Notes: generated by a model from the sequence alone, not told the origin. Counted from the stretch's first letter, positions 45,383-54,677 are shown. The stretch: 64,000 bases of DNA from Marivita lacus (GCF_014637725.1 NZ_BMFC01000004.1:124001-188000); one strand, 5' to 3'. Numbers and translations are program-made.

Positions 45383-46729
45383 ATGGACTCCCACATTCGC
45401 AACTGGCTCCGCAAGAACCCGCAGGTCCGCACGATCCGCGTTGCGGCTTCCGACCTCAATGGGCAGGCGCGCGGCAAGCGGGTTCCTGCACGTTTTGCCG
45501 ACAAGACCATCGAAGGGGGCACCCGCTTTCCCCTGTCGGTCCTCAACCTCGACATCTGGGGCGAGGACATCGACGACAGCCCGCTGGTCTTCGAGGCGGG
45601 CGACGCCGATGGCGTTCTTTTCGCCACCGAACGCGGCTTCGTGCCGATGCCCTGGCTGGAGGCCCCCAGCGCTTTGCTGCCGCTGTGGATGTTCCGCGAA
45701 ACCGGCCAACCCTACGAAGGCGATCCGCGCCATGCGCTCAATTCCGTGGTGCAGCGCTACAAGGCGCGCGGCCTGACGCCCGTGGTGGCGATGGAGCTGG
45801 AATTCTTCCTGATCGACGACAGCACCCGCAACCTGCAGGTGCCCGCCTCACCCCGGTCCGGCAAGCGCCGCAAGGCGGGCGAGATCCTGTCGATCCGCCT
45901 CATCGACCAGTTCGACCGCTTCTTCACCGATCTCTACGACGCCTGTGAGGCGATGGACATTCCCGCCGACACGGTGATCTCCGAGGCCGGTCTGGGGCAG
46001 TTCGAGATGAACCTGATGCATTGCAACGACGCCCTGCGCGCGGCCGACGACGCGTGGCTCTTCAAGATGCTGGTCAAGGGGTTGGCCCGCCGCCACGGCT
46101 TTGCCGCGTCCTTCATGGCCAAACCCTATCCCGATTATTCCGGGTCGGGCATGCACACGCATTTTTCCGTGCTGGACGAACAGGGCAACAACGTCTTCGA
46201 CGATGGCGGGCCACGAGGCACCGACATGCTGCACCACGCCATCGCGGGATGCCTGAACGGCATGTATGACAGCACGCTGCTCTTTGCGCCGCACTGGAAC
46301 AGCTTTGACCGGCTGGTGCCCGGCGCGCATGCGCCCACCGGCATCGCATGGGCCTATGAGAACCGCACTGCCGCGATCCGCGTGCCTTCGGGCAGCGCGT
46401 CGGCGCGCCGCATCGAACACCGGGTCGCGGGCGGTGACGTGAACCCCTACCTGACGCTGGCCGCGATCCTTGGTGCGGCCCTGACCGGCATCGAAGACGG
46501 CAAGGCCCCACCCGAACCTGTCAAGGGCAATGCCTACGCGCTCGACCTGCCGCAGGTGCCGGGCGAATGGGCCTCTGCGATCGCGGCTTTCGAGTCGAGC
46601 ACGATCATCCCGCGCATCTTCCACGAGGAACTGATCCGCAATCTGGTGCTCACCAAGAAGCAGGAACACCATTACATGAAAGAGCTCACCCCCGCCGAAC
46701 GCGTCGAAATTTACCTCGATACGGTTTGA
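45383..46729 (+). CDS. Glutamine synthetase family protein, gamma-glutamylpolyamine synthetase-like
   Basis: A 448-residue GS-fold ligase of the PuuA/GlnA-like branch. The catalytic segments AMELEFFLID, SEAGLGQFEMNLM, GSGMHTHFSV and YENRTAAIRVP are intact, so ATP-dependent gamma-glutamylation of an amine is likely; true ammonia-assimilating GlnA is usually longer and has an adenylylation loop not seen here. It is followed by an amidotransferase and a second GS-like enzyme, then a PuuB-type oxidase, matching a polyamine or amine catabolic pathway through gamma-glutamyl intermediates. Confidence 0.88.
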   Translation: MDSHIRNWLRKNPQVRTIRVAASDLNGQARGKRVPARFADKTIEGGTRFPLSVLNLDIWGEDIDDSPLVFEAGDADGVLFATERGFVPMPWLEAPSALLPLWMFRETGQPYEGDPRHALNSVVQRYKARGLTPVVAMELEFFLIDDSTRNLQVPASPRSGKRRKAGEILSIRLIDQFDRFFTDLYDACEAMDIPADTVISEAGLGQFEMNLMHCNDALRAADDAWLFKMLVKGLARRHGFAASFMAKPYPDYSGSGMHTHFSVLDEQGNNVFDDGGPRGTDMLHHAIAGCLNGMYDSTLLFAPHWNSFDRLVPGAHAPTGIAWAYENRTAAIRVPSGSASARRIEHRVAGGDVNPYLTLAAILGAALTGIEDGKAPPEPVKGNAYALDLPQVPGEWASAIAAFESSTIIPRIFHEELIRNLVLTKKQEHHYMKELTPAERVEIYLDTV

Positions 46730-46791
46730 CGTACACCTTGTCCGCCGCCGGTCAAGCGCATAGCTTGAGATCACAAACACCTTGGTGCTTC

Positions 46792-47475
46792 ATGAAAATC
46801 GGAATACTGCAAACGGGTCTGGCCCCGGACGAACTCAAGGGCTCGTTCGGTGAATACCCCGGATTCTTCGAACGGCTGCTGTCCAACAAGGGCTTCACCT
46901 TCCAGACATGGTCGGTGGTCGAAAACGTCTTTCCGGACGGGCCGGACGATGCCGATGGCTGGCTCATCACCGGATCGAAACACGGCGCCTACGAAGACCA
47001 CCCGTGGATTCCCCCGCTGGAACAACTCATCCGCGACATCGTCGCAGCAGACCGCCCGCTGATCGGGGTGTGTTTCGGCCATCAGATCATCGCGCAGGCG
47101 ATGGGCGGCAAAGTCGAAAAGTTCAAAGGCGGTTGGGCCATTGGCCAGCAAACCTATGATTTCGGCGGAGCCCCCATGACCATCAACGCCTGGCATCAGG
47201 ATCAGGTGGTCCAAGTGCCCGAAGGCGCAGAAGTCGTGGCTACCAGCGATCACTGCGCCAATGCCGCGCTGCTCTATCCTGGCAAGGCCTTCACGGTGCA
47301 GCCGCATCCCGAATACGGCGATGATTTCATCACCGGCCTGATCGACACACGCGGCAAGGGCGTGGTGCCCGATGCGCTGATGGACGACGCACGATCCCGC
47401 ATGGGCCGCCCTCTCGACAATGGCCGCATGGCCGACCAATTCGCCAAATTCTTCCTTGAAGGAACGCTTGCATGA
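46792..47475 (+). CDS. Class I glutamine amidotransferase (gamma-glutamyl hydrolase-like)
   Basis: A 227-residue GATase1 protein with nucleophile Cys in IGVCFGHQIIAQ (about residue 92) and the His-Glu pair in VQPHPEYGDD (about 168). Between two GS-like genes, and overlapping the second by 4 bp (ATGA), it most plausibly removes the gamma-glutamyl group at the end of the pathway, the job done by PuuD in E. coli, although it is from a different amidotransferase subfamily. Confidence 0.88.
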   Translation: MKIGILQTGLAPDELKGSFGEYPGFFERLLSNKGFTFQTWSVVENVFPDGPDDADGWLITGSKHGAYEDHPWIPPLEQLIRDIVAADRPLIGVCFGHQIIAQAMGGKVEKFKGGWAIGQQTYDFGGAPMTINAWHQDQVVQVPEGAEVVATSDHCANAALLYPGKAFTVQPHPEYGDDFITGLIDTRGKGVVPDALMDDARSRMGRPLDNGRMADQFAKFFLEGTLA

Positions 47476-48836
47476 CCGACTGGACAGACAGCCTGCCCGA
47501 ACCGGCGCGCGCCTTCCTCGAAGGCCGCCGCCTTGACGAGGTGGAGTGCATCATCGCCGACCTGCCCGGCATTGCCCGCGGCAAGGCGGTGCCCGCATCG
47601 AAATTCGCGCGTCAGGAATATTTCCACCTGCCCGATTCGATCTTCTTTCAGACCATCACCGGCGATTGGGGCGAAGCCGCCAACGAAGAAGATGGCGGCT
47701 TCATCGAACGCGACATGGTCCTGAAGCCGGACATGAGCACGGCGACCGCGGCACCGTGGACCGGCGACTGGACGTTGCAGGTGATCCACGACGCTTATGA
47801 CCGCAAGGGCAAACCCGTGCCCTACGCGCCGCGCAACGTGCTCAAGCGGGTGGTGCAATTGTACCGCGATCAGGGCTGGGAGCCGGTGGTGGCTCCCGAG
47901 ATGGAGTTCTTCCTGACCGCGCGCAATCTCGATCCGGCGCAACCGATCAAGCCGATGATCGGCCGCTCGGGTCGTCCGGCAGCCGCGCGCCAGGCCTACA
48001 GCATGACGGCAGTGGACGAATTCGGACCGGTCATCGACGACATCTACGATTTCGCCGAAGCCCAGGGGTTCGAGATCGACGGCATCACCCAGGAAGGCGG
48101 CGCAGGCCAGCTCGAGATCAACCTGCGTCACGGCAACCCGGTGAAGCTCGCCGACGAGGTGTTCTATTTCAAACGCCTGATCCGCGAAGCCGCGCTGCGC
48201 CACAATTGTTTCGCCACCTTCATGGCCAAGCCGATCGAGAACGAACCCGGCAGCGCCATGCATATTCACCACTCGATCATGGATATCGAAACAGGCAAGA
48301 ACATCTTTTCCGGGCCGCAGGGAGGCGAGACGGACGCGTTCTTCCATTTCATCGGCGGATTGCAGACCTACACGCCCGCGGCCATTGCCGTACTGGCCCC
48401 CTACGTCAACAGCTACCGCCGCTACGTCAAGGATCACGCAGCGCCAATCAACCTGGCCTGGGGTCGCGACAACCGCACCACCGGCATTCGCATCCCACTG
48501 TCCAGCCCGGAAAGCCGCCGGGTGGAAAACCGTCTGGCCGGCATGGACTGCAACCCCTATCTGGGGATCGCGGCCTCGCTCGCCTGCGGCTATCTGGGGC
48601 TGATCAACGAGAAATGGCCCTCCAAGCCGCTCAAGAAGGACGCCTATGAGGGCGAGGCGGACATCCCGCAGGTTCTTGGACAGGCGCTGCAGGTGTTCGA
48701 AGAGGCGACGGAGTTGCACGAGATCCTCGGCGAGGAATTCTGTCGGGTCTATTCCATTGTCAAGCGCTCGGAATACGAGGAATTCCTGCAGGTGATCAGC
48801 CCGTGGGAGCGCGAGCACCTGCTGCTCAACGTCTGA
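47472..48836 (+). CDS. Second glutamine synthetase family protein (gamma-glutamylamine synthetase-like)
   Basis: A 454-residue GS-fold ligase, clearly different from the first (45383): it has APEMEFFLTA, TQEGGAGQLEINL, GSAMHIHHSI and GRDNRTTGIRIP as the catalytic loops. It belongs to the group including E. coli PuuA. Translationally coupled to the amidotransferase gene. Two GS-like ligases in one operon suggest two amine substrates or sequential steps. Confidence 0.9.
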   Translation: MTDWTDSLPEPARAFLEGRRLDEVECIIADLPGIARGKAVPASKFARQEYFHLPDSIFFQTITGDWGEAANEEDGGFIERDMVLKPDMSTATAAPWTGDWTLQVIHDAYDRKGKPVPYAPRNVLKRVVQLYRDQGWEPVVAPEMEFFLTARNLDPAQPIKPMIGRSGRPAAARQAYSMTAVDEFGPVIDDIYDFAEAQGFEIDGITQEGGAGQLEINLRHGNPVKLADEVFYFKRLIREAALRHNCFATFMAKPIENEPGSAMHIHHSIMDIETGKNIFSGPQGGETDAFFHFIGGLQTYTPAAIAVLAPYVNSYRRYVKDHAAPINLAWGRDNRTTGIRIPLSSPESRRVENRLAGMDCNPYLGIAASLACGYLGLINEKWPSKPLKKDAYEGEADIPQVLGQALQVFEEATELHEILGEEFCRVYSIVKRSEYEEFLQVISPWEREHLLLNV

Positions 48837-48848
48837 TCCGGGAGCATC

Positions 48849-48926
48849 GCACCGGCTGCGCCGGTGCGACCGGGTGGGGGGACGCTGTCCCCCCACTCCC
48901 CCCTGAGGTATTTTTGAACCAGAGAA
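48849..48926. repeat. Dispersed intergenic repeat, copy 2
   Basis: Two hairpins, GCACCGGC-TGC-GCCGGTGC (48849-48867) and GTGGGGGGAC-GCT-GTCCCCCCAC (48874-48896), are followed by the tail GAGGTATTTTT, one variable base, AACCAGAGAA (48905-48926). The tail equals that at 20971-20992, while the hairpins differ. It lies between the second GS-like gene and the PuuB-like gene and ends just before the latter's Shine-Dalgarno. Confidence 0.65.
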
Positions 48927-48941
48927 TAACAGGACCGCGTT

Positions 48942-50246
48942 TTGAATCTTCTGTTCAGCAATGACACGCGCGGGGCATATCCCCAGAGCTGGTACGCCGC
49001 GACCGCGACGCCGCTGGAGCCTTTTGCGCCCTTGCAGGGCGAAACCCGCGCCGATGTCTGCATTGTCGGGGGGGGCTATACCGGCCTGTCGGCAGCGCTC
49101 CATCTGGCCGAGATGGGCGCGGATGTGGTTCTGCTCGACGCGCATCGCGTGGGTTTTGGCGCGTCCGGGCGCAATGGCGGACAGTTGGGGTCGGGTCAGC
49201 GACAGGACCAGATTGTGCTCGAAAAGATGGTCGGGGTCGAGGCCGCGCGGCACCTGTGGGATCTGGGCGAGGATGCCAAGGCGCTGGTGCGCGGACTGAT
49301 TGCGAAACACGGGATCGACTGCTACCTCAAGGATGGCATCGCCTGGGCGGCGTCGCACCCCAAGGATGTGACAGACCTGCATGCCTATGCCAAGCATCTG
49401 CAAAAGCGCTATGGCTATGACCGGATCAAACCGCTGGACCGCGCTGCGTTCCACGCGCTCTGCCCCTCGCCGGATTATGTGGGCGGCGTGCTTGACATGG
49501 GGGCGGCGCACCTGCACCCGCTGCGGCTGGCGCTGGGGCTGGCCGAGGCCGCCGCCAAGGCCGGTGCGCGCATTCACGAGCGCAGCCATGTCCACGCCGT
49601 TCAGCACGGGCCCAAGGTCACCGTGCGGACCGATGCCGGGCATGTGATCGCCGATCACGTGATCCTTGCGGGCAACGGGTACCTGAGCGGGCTGGACCGG
49701 CAGGTGACCGCGCGGGTCATGCCGATCAACAATTATGTCGTGGCGACCGAGCCTTTGGGCGAGGACGCGGCAAAGGTGCTGACACGCGACGTGGCGGTCG
49801 CGGATTCGCGGTTCGTGGTGAATTATTTCCGCCTCAGCCATGACAAGCGCCTGATTTTCGGCGGAGGCGAGACCTATGGCTACCGCTTTCCGTCCGACAT
49901 CGCCGCGTTGGTGCGCAAGCCGATGACCACGATCTTTCCGCATCTGCGCGATGTGCGGATCGACCACGCCTGGGGTGGCACTCTGGCCATCACGATCAAG
50001 CGCATGCCCTACCTCGCGCGCGTGCGGCCCAATATCCTGTCCGCCTCCGGCTATTCCGGGCACGGCGTCGGCAATGCGATCCAGGCGGGCAAGCTGATGG
50101 CCGAAGCGACGCGCGGACCGTCCGAGGGCTTTGCCGCCTTCAACACCATCCCGCACACGCCCTTCCCCGGCGGCGGCATGTTGCGCACGCCGATCCTGTC
50201 GCTGGCGATGTCCTGGTACGCGATGCGCGACCGGCTGGGCATCTGA
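48942..50246 (+). CDS. FAD-dependent oxidoreductase, gamma-glutamylputrescine oxidase-like (PuuB/OrdL)
   Basis: A 434-residue DAO-type flavoprotein. The FAD motif CIVGGGYTGLSAALHLAEMG is at about residues 37-56, and the NTD resembles PuuB/OrdL (PQSWYAATATPLEPF). It should oxidise the amine end of a gamma-glutamylated polyamine to an aldehyde. The start is TTG 48942 with AGGA at 48931-48934. No aldehyde dehydrogenase (PuuC) is adjacent, so that step must be encoded elsewhere, or be replaced by the aminotransferase downstream. Confidence 0.9.
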   Translation: MNLLFSNDTRGAYPQSWYAATATPLEPFAPLQGETRADVCIVGGGYTGLSAALHLAEMGADVVLLDAHRVGFGASGRNGGQLGSGQRQDQIVLEKMVGVEAARHLWDLGEDAKALVRGLIAKHGIDCYLKDGIAWAASHPKDVTDLHAYAKHLQKRYGYDRIKPLDRAAFHALCPSPDYVGGVLDMGAAHLHPLRLALGLAEAAAKAGARIHERSHVHAVQHGPKVTVRTDAGHVIADHVILAGNGYLSGLDRQVTARVMPINNYVVATEPLGEDAAKVLTRDVAVADSRFVVNYFRLSHDKRLIFGGGETYGYRFPSDIAALVRKPMTTIFPHLRDVRIDHAWGGTLAITIKRMPYLARVRPNILSASGYSGHGVGNAIQAGKLMAEATRGPSEGFAAFNTIPHTPFPGGGMLRTPILSLAMSWYAMRDRLGI

Positions 50247-50355
50247 GGCCCGAAGGACGCAACGGCGCGGCGTTTGCGCCCGCGCTCTGTCATACCACTG
50301 TCACACTGGCGTGAAAACGCGTAGGCTGAGCAGAGTATAAATGAGAGGCGCAGCT

Positions 50356-51546
50356 ATGGCACACCTTCCGAACATGCATGACGCAGAACCGATCCCCGAA
50401 GCGGCACGGCACGAGATCGACCGTCTGTTGAAATCGGGTGACCTGTTCCGCTACACCGCCTCCGAAGGGGCGCCGGTCTCGTTGCTCGAAGAAGAGTTCG
50501 CCGCCATGATGGGCGCGAAATATGCGCTGGCCGTCAGCAGCTGTTCCGCGGCCCTGTTCCTGTCGCTCAAGGCGCTGAACCTGCCCCGCGATGCGCGCGT
50601 GCTGATCCCCGCCTTCACCTTTGCCGCTGTGCCATCCTCGGTGGTGCATGCCGATTGTATCCCCGTTCTGTGCGAGGTCGATGACAGCTACCGCATCGAC
50701 ATGGCCGATTTCGCGGCCAAGCTGGACAGCGTCGACGCGGTGATGATCAGCCATATGCGCGGACATACCTCGGACATGGATGCGATCCTGCGACTGGCCG
50801 CAGAGCGCGATATCCCGGTGATCGAAGACGCCGCGCATTCGCTGGGCACGCGCTGGAACGGGCAGTTGATCGGCACGCTGGGTCGGATCGGCTGTTTCAG
50901 CTTCCAGAGCTACAAGATGCTCAACGGTGGCGAGGGTGGCATCCTGTTGACCGACGACGCCGATCTCGTGGCCCGTGCGGTGATCATGTCGGGCGCATAC
51001 GAGCACAACTGGAAGAAACACCCGGTCCTGCACGAGGCCTTTGCCAAGTGGCAGAACAAGCTGCCGCTTTATAACCTGCGCATGTCGAACCTGTCGGCCG
51101 TGGTGATCCGTCCGCAGCTGGCCGAGCTGGACCGCCGGGTGCATGACGGGCGGCGCAACCACGATCACGTGGCCGACCGCCTGCGTACGTCTCCGTGGAT
51201 CACTGTGCCGCGGTCCCTGCCGCAGGAAGTGCGTGCGCCGGATTCGCTGCAGTTCACTCTGCGGGACATGACCGACGGCGATGTCGATGCGTTTGCCGAG
51301 GCCGCGAAAGCGATGGGCGTGGCGATCCAGATTTTCGGGCGCAGCAGCGACAACGCGCGGGCGTTCTGGAACTGGGAATTCCTGGGCCCGGCACCCGAAC
51401 TGCCGAAAACCCGCCAGATGCTGTCACGGGCCTGCGATTGCCGCCTGCCCGCGCGCCTGTCGATTGCAGACTGCGATGCTGTGGCGGACGTGATCCTGTC
51501 CGCCGTCGATCACGTCATGCGCTCACCCGCGCAAGCGCTCGCCTGA
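50356..51546 (+). CDS. DegT/DnrJ/EryC1/StrS family aminotransferase
   Basis: A 396-residue PLP enzyme of fold type I. Landmarks: ALAVSSCSAALFLSLKALN (PLP phosphate and ring region), VIEDAAHSLGT (Asp for the pyridine N), and SYKMLNGGEGG with the Schiff-base Lys (about residue 192). The family usually makes amino sugars, but no sugar genes are near; the location behind the PuuB-like gene suggests an amine or amino-acid role. The second ATG (50356) is chosen because GAGAGG lies seven bases before it; an ATG at 50341 is also in frame. Its stop abuts the convergent phaR stop. Confidence 0.85.
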   Translation: MAHLPNMHDAEPIPEAARHEIDRLLKSGDLFRYTASEGAPVSLLEEEFAAMMGAKYALAVSSCSAALFLSLKALNLPRDARVLIPAFTFAAVPSSVVHADCIPVLCEVDDSYRIDMADFAAKLDSVDAVMISHMRGHTSDMDAILRLAAERDIPVIEDAAHSLGTRWNGQLIGTLGRIGCFSFQSYKMLNGGEGGILLTDDADLVARAVIMSGAYEHNWKKHPVLHEAFAKWQNKLPLYNLRMSNLSAVVIRPQLAELDRRVHDGRRNHDHVADRLRTSPWITVPRSLPQEVRAPDSLQFTLRDMTDGDVDAFAEAAKAMGVAIQIFGRSSDNARAFWNWEFLGPAPELPKTRQMLSRACDCRLPARLSIADCDAVADVILSAVDHVMRSPAQALA

Positions 51547-52125
51547 TCACTTGTCGAGCTTCGACAGTTTCTTCTGAAGCTCGGCAAGCTGCGTCTTGAT
51601 CGCGTCGAGATCGTCGTTGCTTGGCTTGGTCTCGGCGGGTTTGGGCGACGTGTCATCCTCGTCCTTCGATGGCGCGGACCAGGTGCCGCCCATCTTGCCC
51701 GTCATTGCCTTGAGAAAGGCTTCTTGCTGCGCCTGGATGGCATCGAACCCCGGCACGCCCGACATCGGGTTGGCCTTGTTCATGTTCTCCATCCATTTCG
51801 ACTGGCTGTCGCGGAACATCTCGAAACTGGCGGCAAGGAATTGCGGCACCGCACTGGTGGCGGTCGTGGTATAGCTGCGCACCAGATCGTTGAGCACGTT
51901 GGTCGGCAGCACGCTTTCGCCCCGGCTTTCGTGTTCGGCGATGATCTGCAGCAGGTATTGCCGTGTCAGGTCATCGCCGGATTTCAGATCGACGATCTTG
52001 ACCTCGCGCCCACCCCGGATAAAGCCAGCGATATCTTCGAGCGTGACATAGTCGGATGTTTCGGTGTTGTAGAGACGTCGGCTCGCGTAGCGCTTGATCA
52101 GTAGCGGTTTCTGGTCGTCGGCCAA
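51547..52125 (-). CDS. phaR: Polyhydroxyalkanoate synthesis repressor PhaR
   Basis: A 192-residue PHA-responsive repressor: N-terminal PHB_acc_N DNA-binding domain (KRYASRRLYNTETSDYVTLEDI), then PHB_acc modules (RQYLLQIIAEHES; PQFLAASFEMFRDSQSKW), and a C-terminal coiled coil. It binds DNA until PHA granules titrate it. The start is TTG 52125 with GGAGGGG six bases upstream. CTGC-N3-GCAG boxes before phaP and phaC are its likely targets. Confidence 0.95.
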   Translation of the reverse strand: MADDQKPLLIKRYASRRLYNTETSDYVTLEDIAGFIRGGREVKIVDLKSGDDLTRQYLLQIIAEHESRGESVLPTNVLNDLVRSYTTTATSAVPQFLAASFEMFRDSQSKWMENMNKANPMSGVPGFDAIQAQQEAFLKAMTGKMGGTWSAPSKDEDDTSPKPAETKPSNDDLDAIKTQLAELQKKLSKLDK

Positions 52126-52213
52126 GGTGTCCCCTCCGCGGAAATTCTGTGCTGCACAACAGCCTAAGCGCATGCAACTCAAAATGAAAGCTTTGCCGAC
52201 GCCGGGCATGCAC

Positions 52214-52246
52214 AAAAAAAGGCCGGATCCACGAGGGACCCGGCCT
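52214..52246 (-). terminator. Rho-independent terminator of phaP
   Basis: On the minus strand an 11-bp stem (AGGCCGGGTCC with GGATCCGGCCT, one G-U pair) with a CTCGT loop is followed by seven T. It lies 49 bp after the phaP stop. Confidence 0.92.
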
Positions 52247-52295
52247 GAGGATAGCGTTCCAATTTGGGAGGAGAGAACGCTAGTTCGGTAAAAGC

Positions 52296-52748
52296 TTACT
52301 TGGCAGCGGCAGTTGTTGCCTTCTTGGCAGCAGCCGTTGCGTCAGCAGTTGCTTTCTTGACAGCGGCGGTCGCGTCTTCCGACATGTCCTTGCCTGCTGC
52401 CATCATCAGTTCGACAGTGTCCATCTGGACCTTCTTGGCGATCTCGGCAAATGCTGCCATGTTCTCGGCTGCAACTTCGGCCTGGGCCGATGCGAAATCG
52501 GTCATCGCTTTTGCGTAATCCGCGGGCTCTGTCTTTGCCTTGGACATTTCGCCGATCTTGGCCAGCGTGTCCTTGGTCCACTTTGCGGAAATCTCGGCCG
52601 ACTTGTCAGCCGCTTCGATTGCAACGTGCGAAAGCTTCTCGTTCAGAGTCGCCGTGGTCTTGAAGGCGTCTTCCATTGCTTTCGTGTCAACCGGGAATGC
52701 GCCCATCATTTCTTTCATGGTCGCTGTCATGTCAGGTGTCTTAGCCAT
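52296..52748 (-). CDS. phaP: Phasin, PHA granule-associated protein
   Basis: A 150-residue, almost wholly helical, Ala/Lys/Glu-rich protein of the phasin_2 type, covering PHA granules and controlling their size and number. The C-terminal repeat-rich KKATADATAAAKKATTAAAK tail is typical. AAGGA lies eight bases before the ATG. Two CTGC-N3-GCAG boxes lie 68 to 105 bp upstream, so PhaR repression is expected. Own terminator at 52214-52246. Confidence 0.93.
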   Translation of the reverse strand: MAKTPDMTATMKEMMGAFPVDTKAMEDAFKTTATLNEKLSHVAIEAADKSAEISAKWTKDTLAKIGEMSKAKTEPADYAKAMTDFASAQAEVAAENMAAFAEIAKKVQMDTVELMMAAGKDMSEDATAAVKKATADATAAAKKATTAAAK

Positions 52749-52815
52749 TTCTCAAATCCTTTCCTGCTTAGCGGGCCCACCCCGCTGTGCTTTGCAGATG
52801 ACGAACATATACATG

Positions 52816-52853
52816 CTGCACTGCAGCAATTCAAGTCTTTTTCTGCGGTGCAG
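52816..52853. promoter_or_regulatory. Two PhaR operators upstream of phaP
   Basis: CTGC-ACT-GCAG (52816-52826) and CTGC-GGT-GCAG (52843-52853) are perfect copies of the CTGC-N3-GCAG sequence reported for Rhodobacter sphaeroides PhaR. Centre-to-centre distance is 27 bp. They lie between phaC (3' end) and phaP. Confidence 0.85.
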
Positions 52854-52883
52854 CAAAAATATTTGACCAAGCGTCAAGCACCA

Positions 52884-54677
52884 TCACGCACGCGCTTTCA
52901 CACGGACGTAGGTACCCGGTGCCGGTGCGAGGGACGGGTGCGATTCGTCACCGACGTCGCGCGCCTCGACCCACTTGCCCGACCGCTTGGCCAGCCATTT
53001 TTCCCAAACCGGCCACCAGGACCCCTCGGTATAGCTCGCCGTGTCTTTCCACTCGTCCGGCGACAGCGACAGGTCTTCATTGGTGTAATGACCGTATTTC
53101 TTCTTGGTCGGCGGATTGACGATTCCCGCGATATGACCCGACTCGGACAGGATGAACTGCTTGGATTTCGACCCCATGGTCTGAACCCCGCAATAACAAT
53201 CCTTCCACGCCGCGATATGGTCGGTCTCGCAGGCGATGGAACACAGCGGTACATCCACATCGCGCAGCGACAGCGTGTGCCCCATCAATTCGAACTCGCC
53301 CCTCGCGAACTTGTTGGATTGGCACAGCCCGCGCAGGTATTGCATCGCCATGCGTCCAGGCAGGTTCGCGCCATCGCCGTTCCAGTATAACAGATCAAAG
53401 GCTGGGGGCGTTTCGCCCATCATGTAGCTCTTGATCGCGGGGCCGTAGATCAGGTCGTTGGACCGCAGGTAGCTGAAGGTGCGGGCCATGATGAAGGATT
53501 TGAGAATGCCCGACTCCTCGATCTCGGCCTCGATGCCGTCGATGAAATCGTTCTGCAGAAACGGCGTGAATTCACCCTGGTCGGAAAAATCGGTCAGCGT
53601 GGTAAAGAACGTGGCCGACTTGATCGAATTCTCGCCCCGTTGCTTGAGCAGCGACAGTGTCAGGCTCAGTGTGGTGCCCGCGATGCAGTACCCGATCGCA
53701 TTGACCTTCTCGACCTCGCAGATGGATTTGACCTCTTCGACCGCGCGCAGATATCCCTCTTCGATATAGGCTTCGAGACCGACGTCGCGGTAGCTTTCAT
53801 CCGGGTTGATCCAGCTTGCCACAAACAGCGTGTAGCCCTGATCGACCACCCAGCGGATGAACGAGTTTTCGGGCTTCAGGTCGAGAATGTAGAACTTGTT
53901 GATCCAGGGCGGGAACAGGATGATCGGCGTCTCGCGCACCTTTTCGGTGGTGGGCGCATACTGGATCACCTCCATCATGTGGTTGCGATAGACCACCTCG
54001 CCCTTGGCGGTTGCGATATTCGTGCCGATCTCGAACGCACCCTCGTCGGCCAACCGCACCACAAGTTCGCCGTTGTTCGCCTCGAGATCCGCCACGAGGT
54101 TCTCGAGCCCTTTGACAAGGCTCTCCCCTTCGGTCTCGAGCGCCTTTTGCAGGGCATCGGGATTGGTGGCGAAGAAGTTGGTCGGCGCGAACATGTCGAC
54201 GATCTGCTGGGCGAAATAGCGCAGCCGTTTCTTTTCTGTCTCATCCATATCCTCGACATCGTTCACAGCATTGCTGATCGCCTCGGAATTGATGAGGTAC
54301 TGCTGCTTGATGAAATTGAAATACGGATGCTCGTCCCAAAGCGGGTTCTTGAACCGCCGGTCCTTGGGGCCGGGATCCTCGGGCGGCTGCAGCTTGCCCT
54401 TGGCCAGCGCCTGCTGCGCCTCGAGATAATGGGTCATGGACTTGCCCCAGTATTCCACCTGGTGCTCGAGGATCTTGGCCGGGTTCTGAAGCCATTCCTG
54501 CCAGTAGGCGGTGAGCGCCTTGCCATAGAGCATCGAGTCAGGCCCCTGCAACGAGGGGTTGATCTGCCGCTTGTGCGACAGCGCCGACATCAGCCGCTGC
54601 GTCAGCGTGTCGATCTTTTGCAAATTGGCCTCAAGCTCCGCGCTTAATTCCGGTGCGGCAACGTCGTTGGTTGTCAT
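52884..54677 (-). CDS. phaC: Class I poly(3-hydroxyalkanoate) synthase
   Basis: A 597-residue polymerase acting on the granule surface. The lipase-like box is GYCIAG with the catalytic Cys at about residue 328; Asp in TDHIAAWKD (about 484) and His in SGHIAGI (about 517) complete the triad. Long N-terminal domain typical of class I. The ATG at 54677 is favoured over an in-frame TTG at 54683. Divergent from phaZ, with a PhaR box between them; phaP lies downstream under separate control. Confidence 0.96.
   Translation of the reverse strand: MTTNDVAAPELSAELEANLQKIDTLTQRLMSALSHKRQINPSLQGPDSMLYGKALTAYWQEWLQNPAKILEHQVEYWGKSMTHYLEAQQALAKGKLQPPEDPGPKDRRFKNPLWDEHPYFNFIKQQYLINSEAISNAVNDVEDMDETEKKRLRYFAQQIVDMFAPTNFFATNPDALQKALETEGESLVKGLENLVADLEANNGELVVRLADEGAFEIGTNIATAKGEVVYRNHMMEVIQYAPTTEKVRETPIILFPPWINKFYILDLKPENSFIRWVVDQGYTLFVASWINPDESYRDVGLEAYIEEGYLRAVEEVKSICEVEKVNAIGYCIAGTTLSLTLSLLKQRGENSIKSATFFTTLTDFSDQGEFTPFLQNDFIDGIEAEIEESGILKSFIMARTFSYLRSNDLIYGPAIKSYMMGETPPAFDLLYWNGDGANLPGRMAMQYLRGLCQSNKFARGEFELMGHTLSLRDVDVPLCSIACETDHIAAWKDCYCGVQTMGSKSKQFILSESGHIAGIVNPPTKKKYGHYTNEDLSLSPDEWKDTASYTEGSWWPVWEKWLAKRSGKWVEARDVGDESHPSLAPAPGTYVRVKARA

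Noticed and set aside
45383-46729. The first GS-like gene as housekeeping glnA
   Set aside because: Length, motif details and the pathway context favour a gamma-glutamylamine ligase; no glnB is adjacent.
47274-50156. 960-residue minus-strand open frame
   Set aside because: It lies opposite the amidotransferase, second GS-like and PuuB-like genes, all with clear family motifs; its composition (His/Arg/Gly-rich) is that of an antisense shadow.
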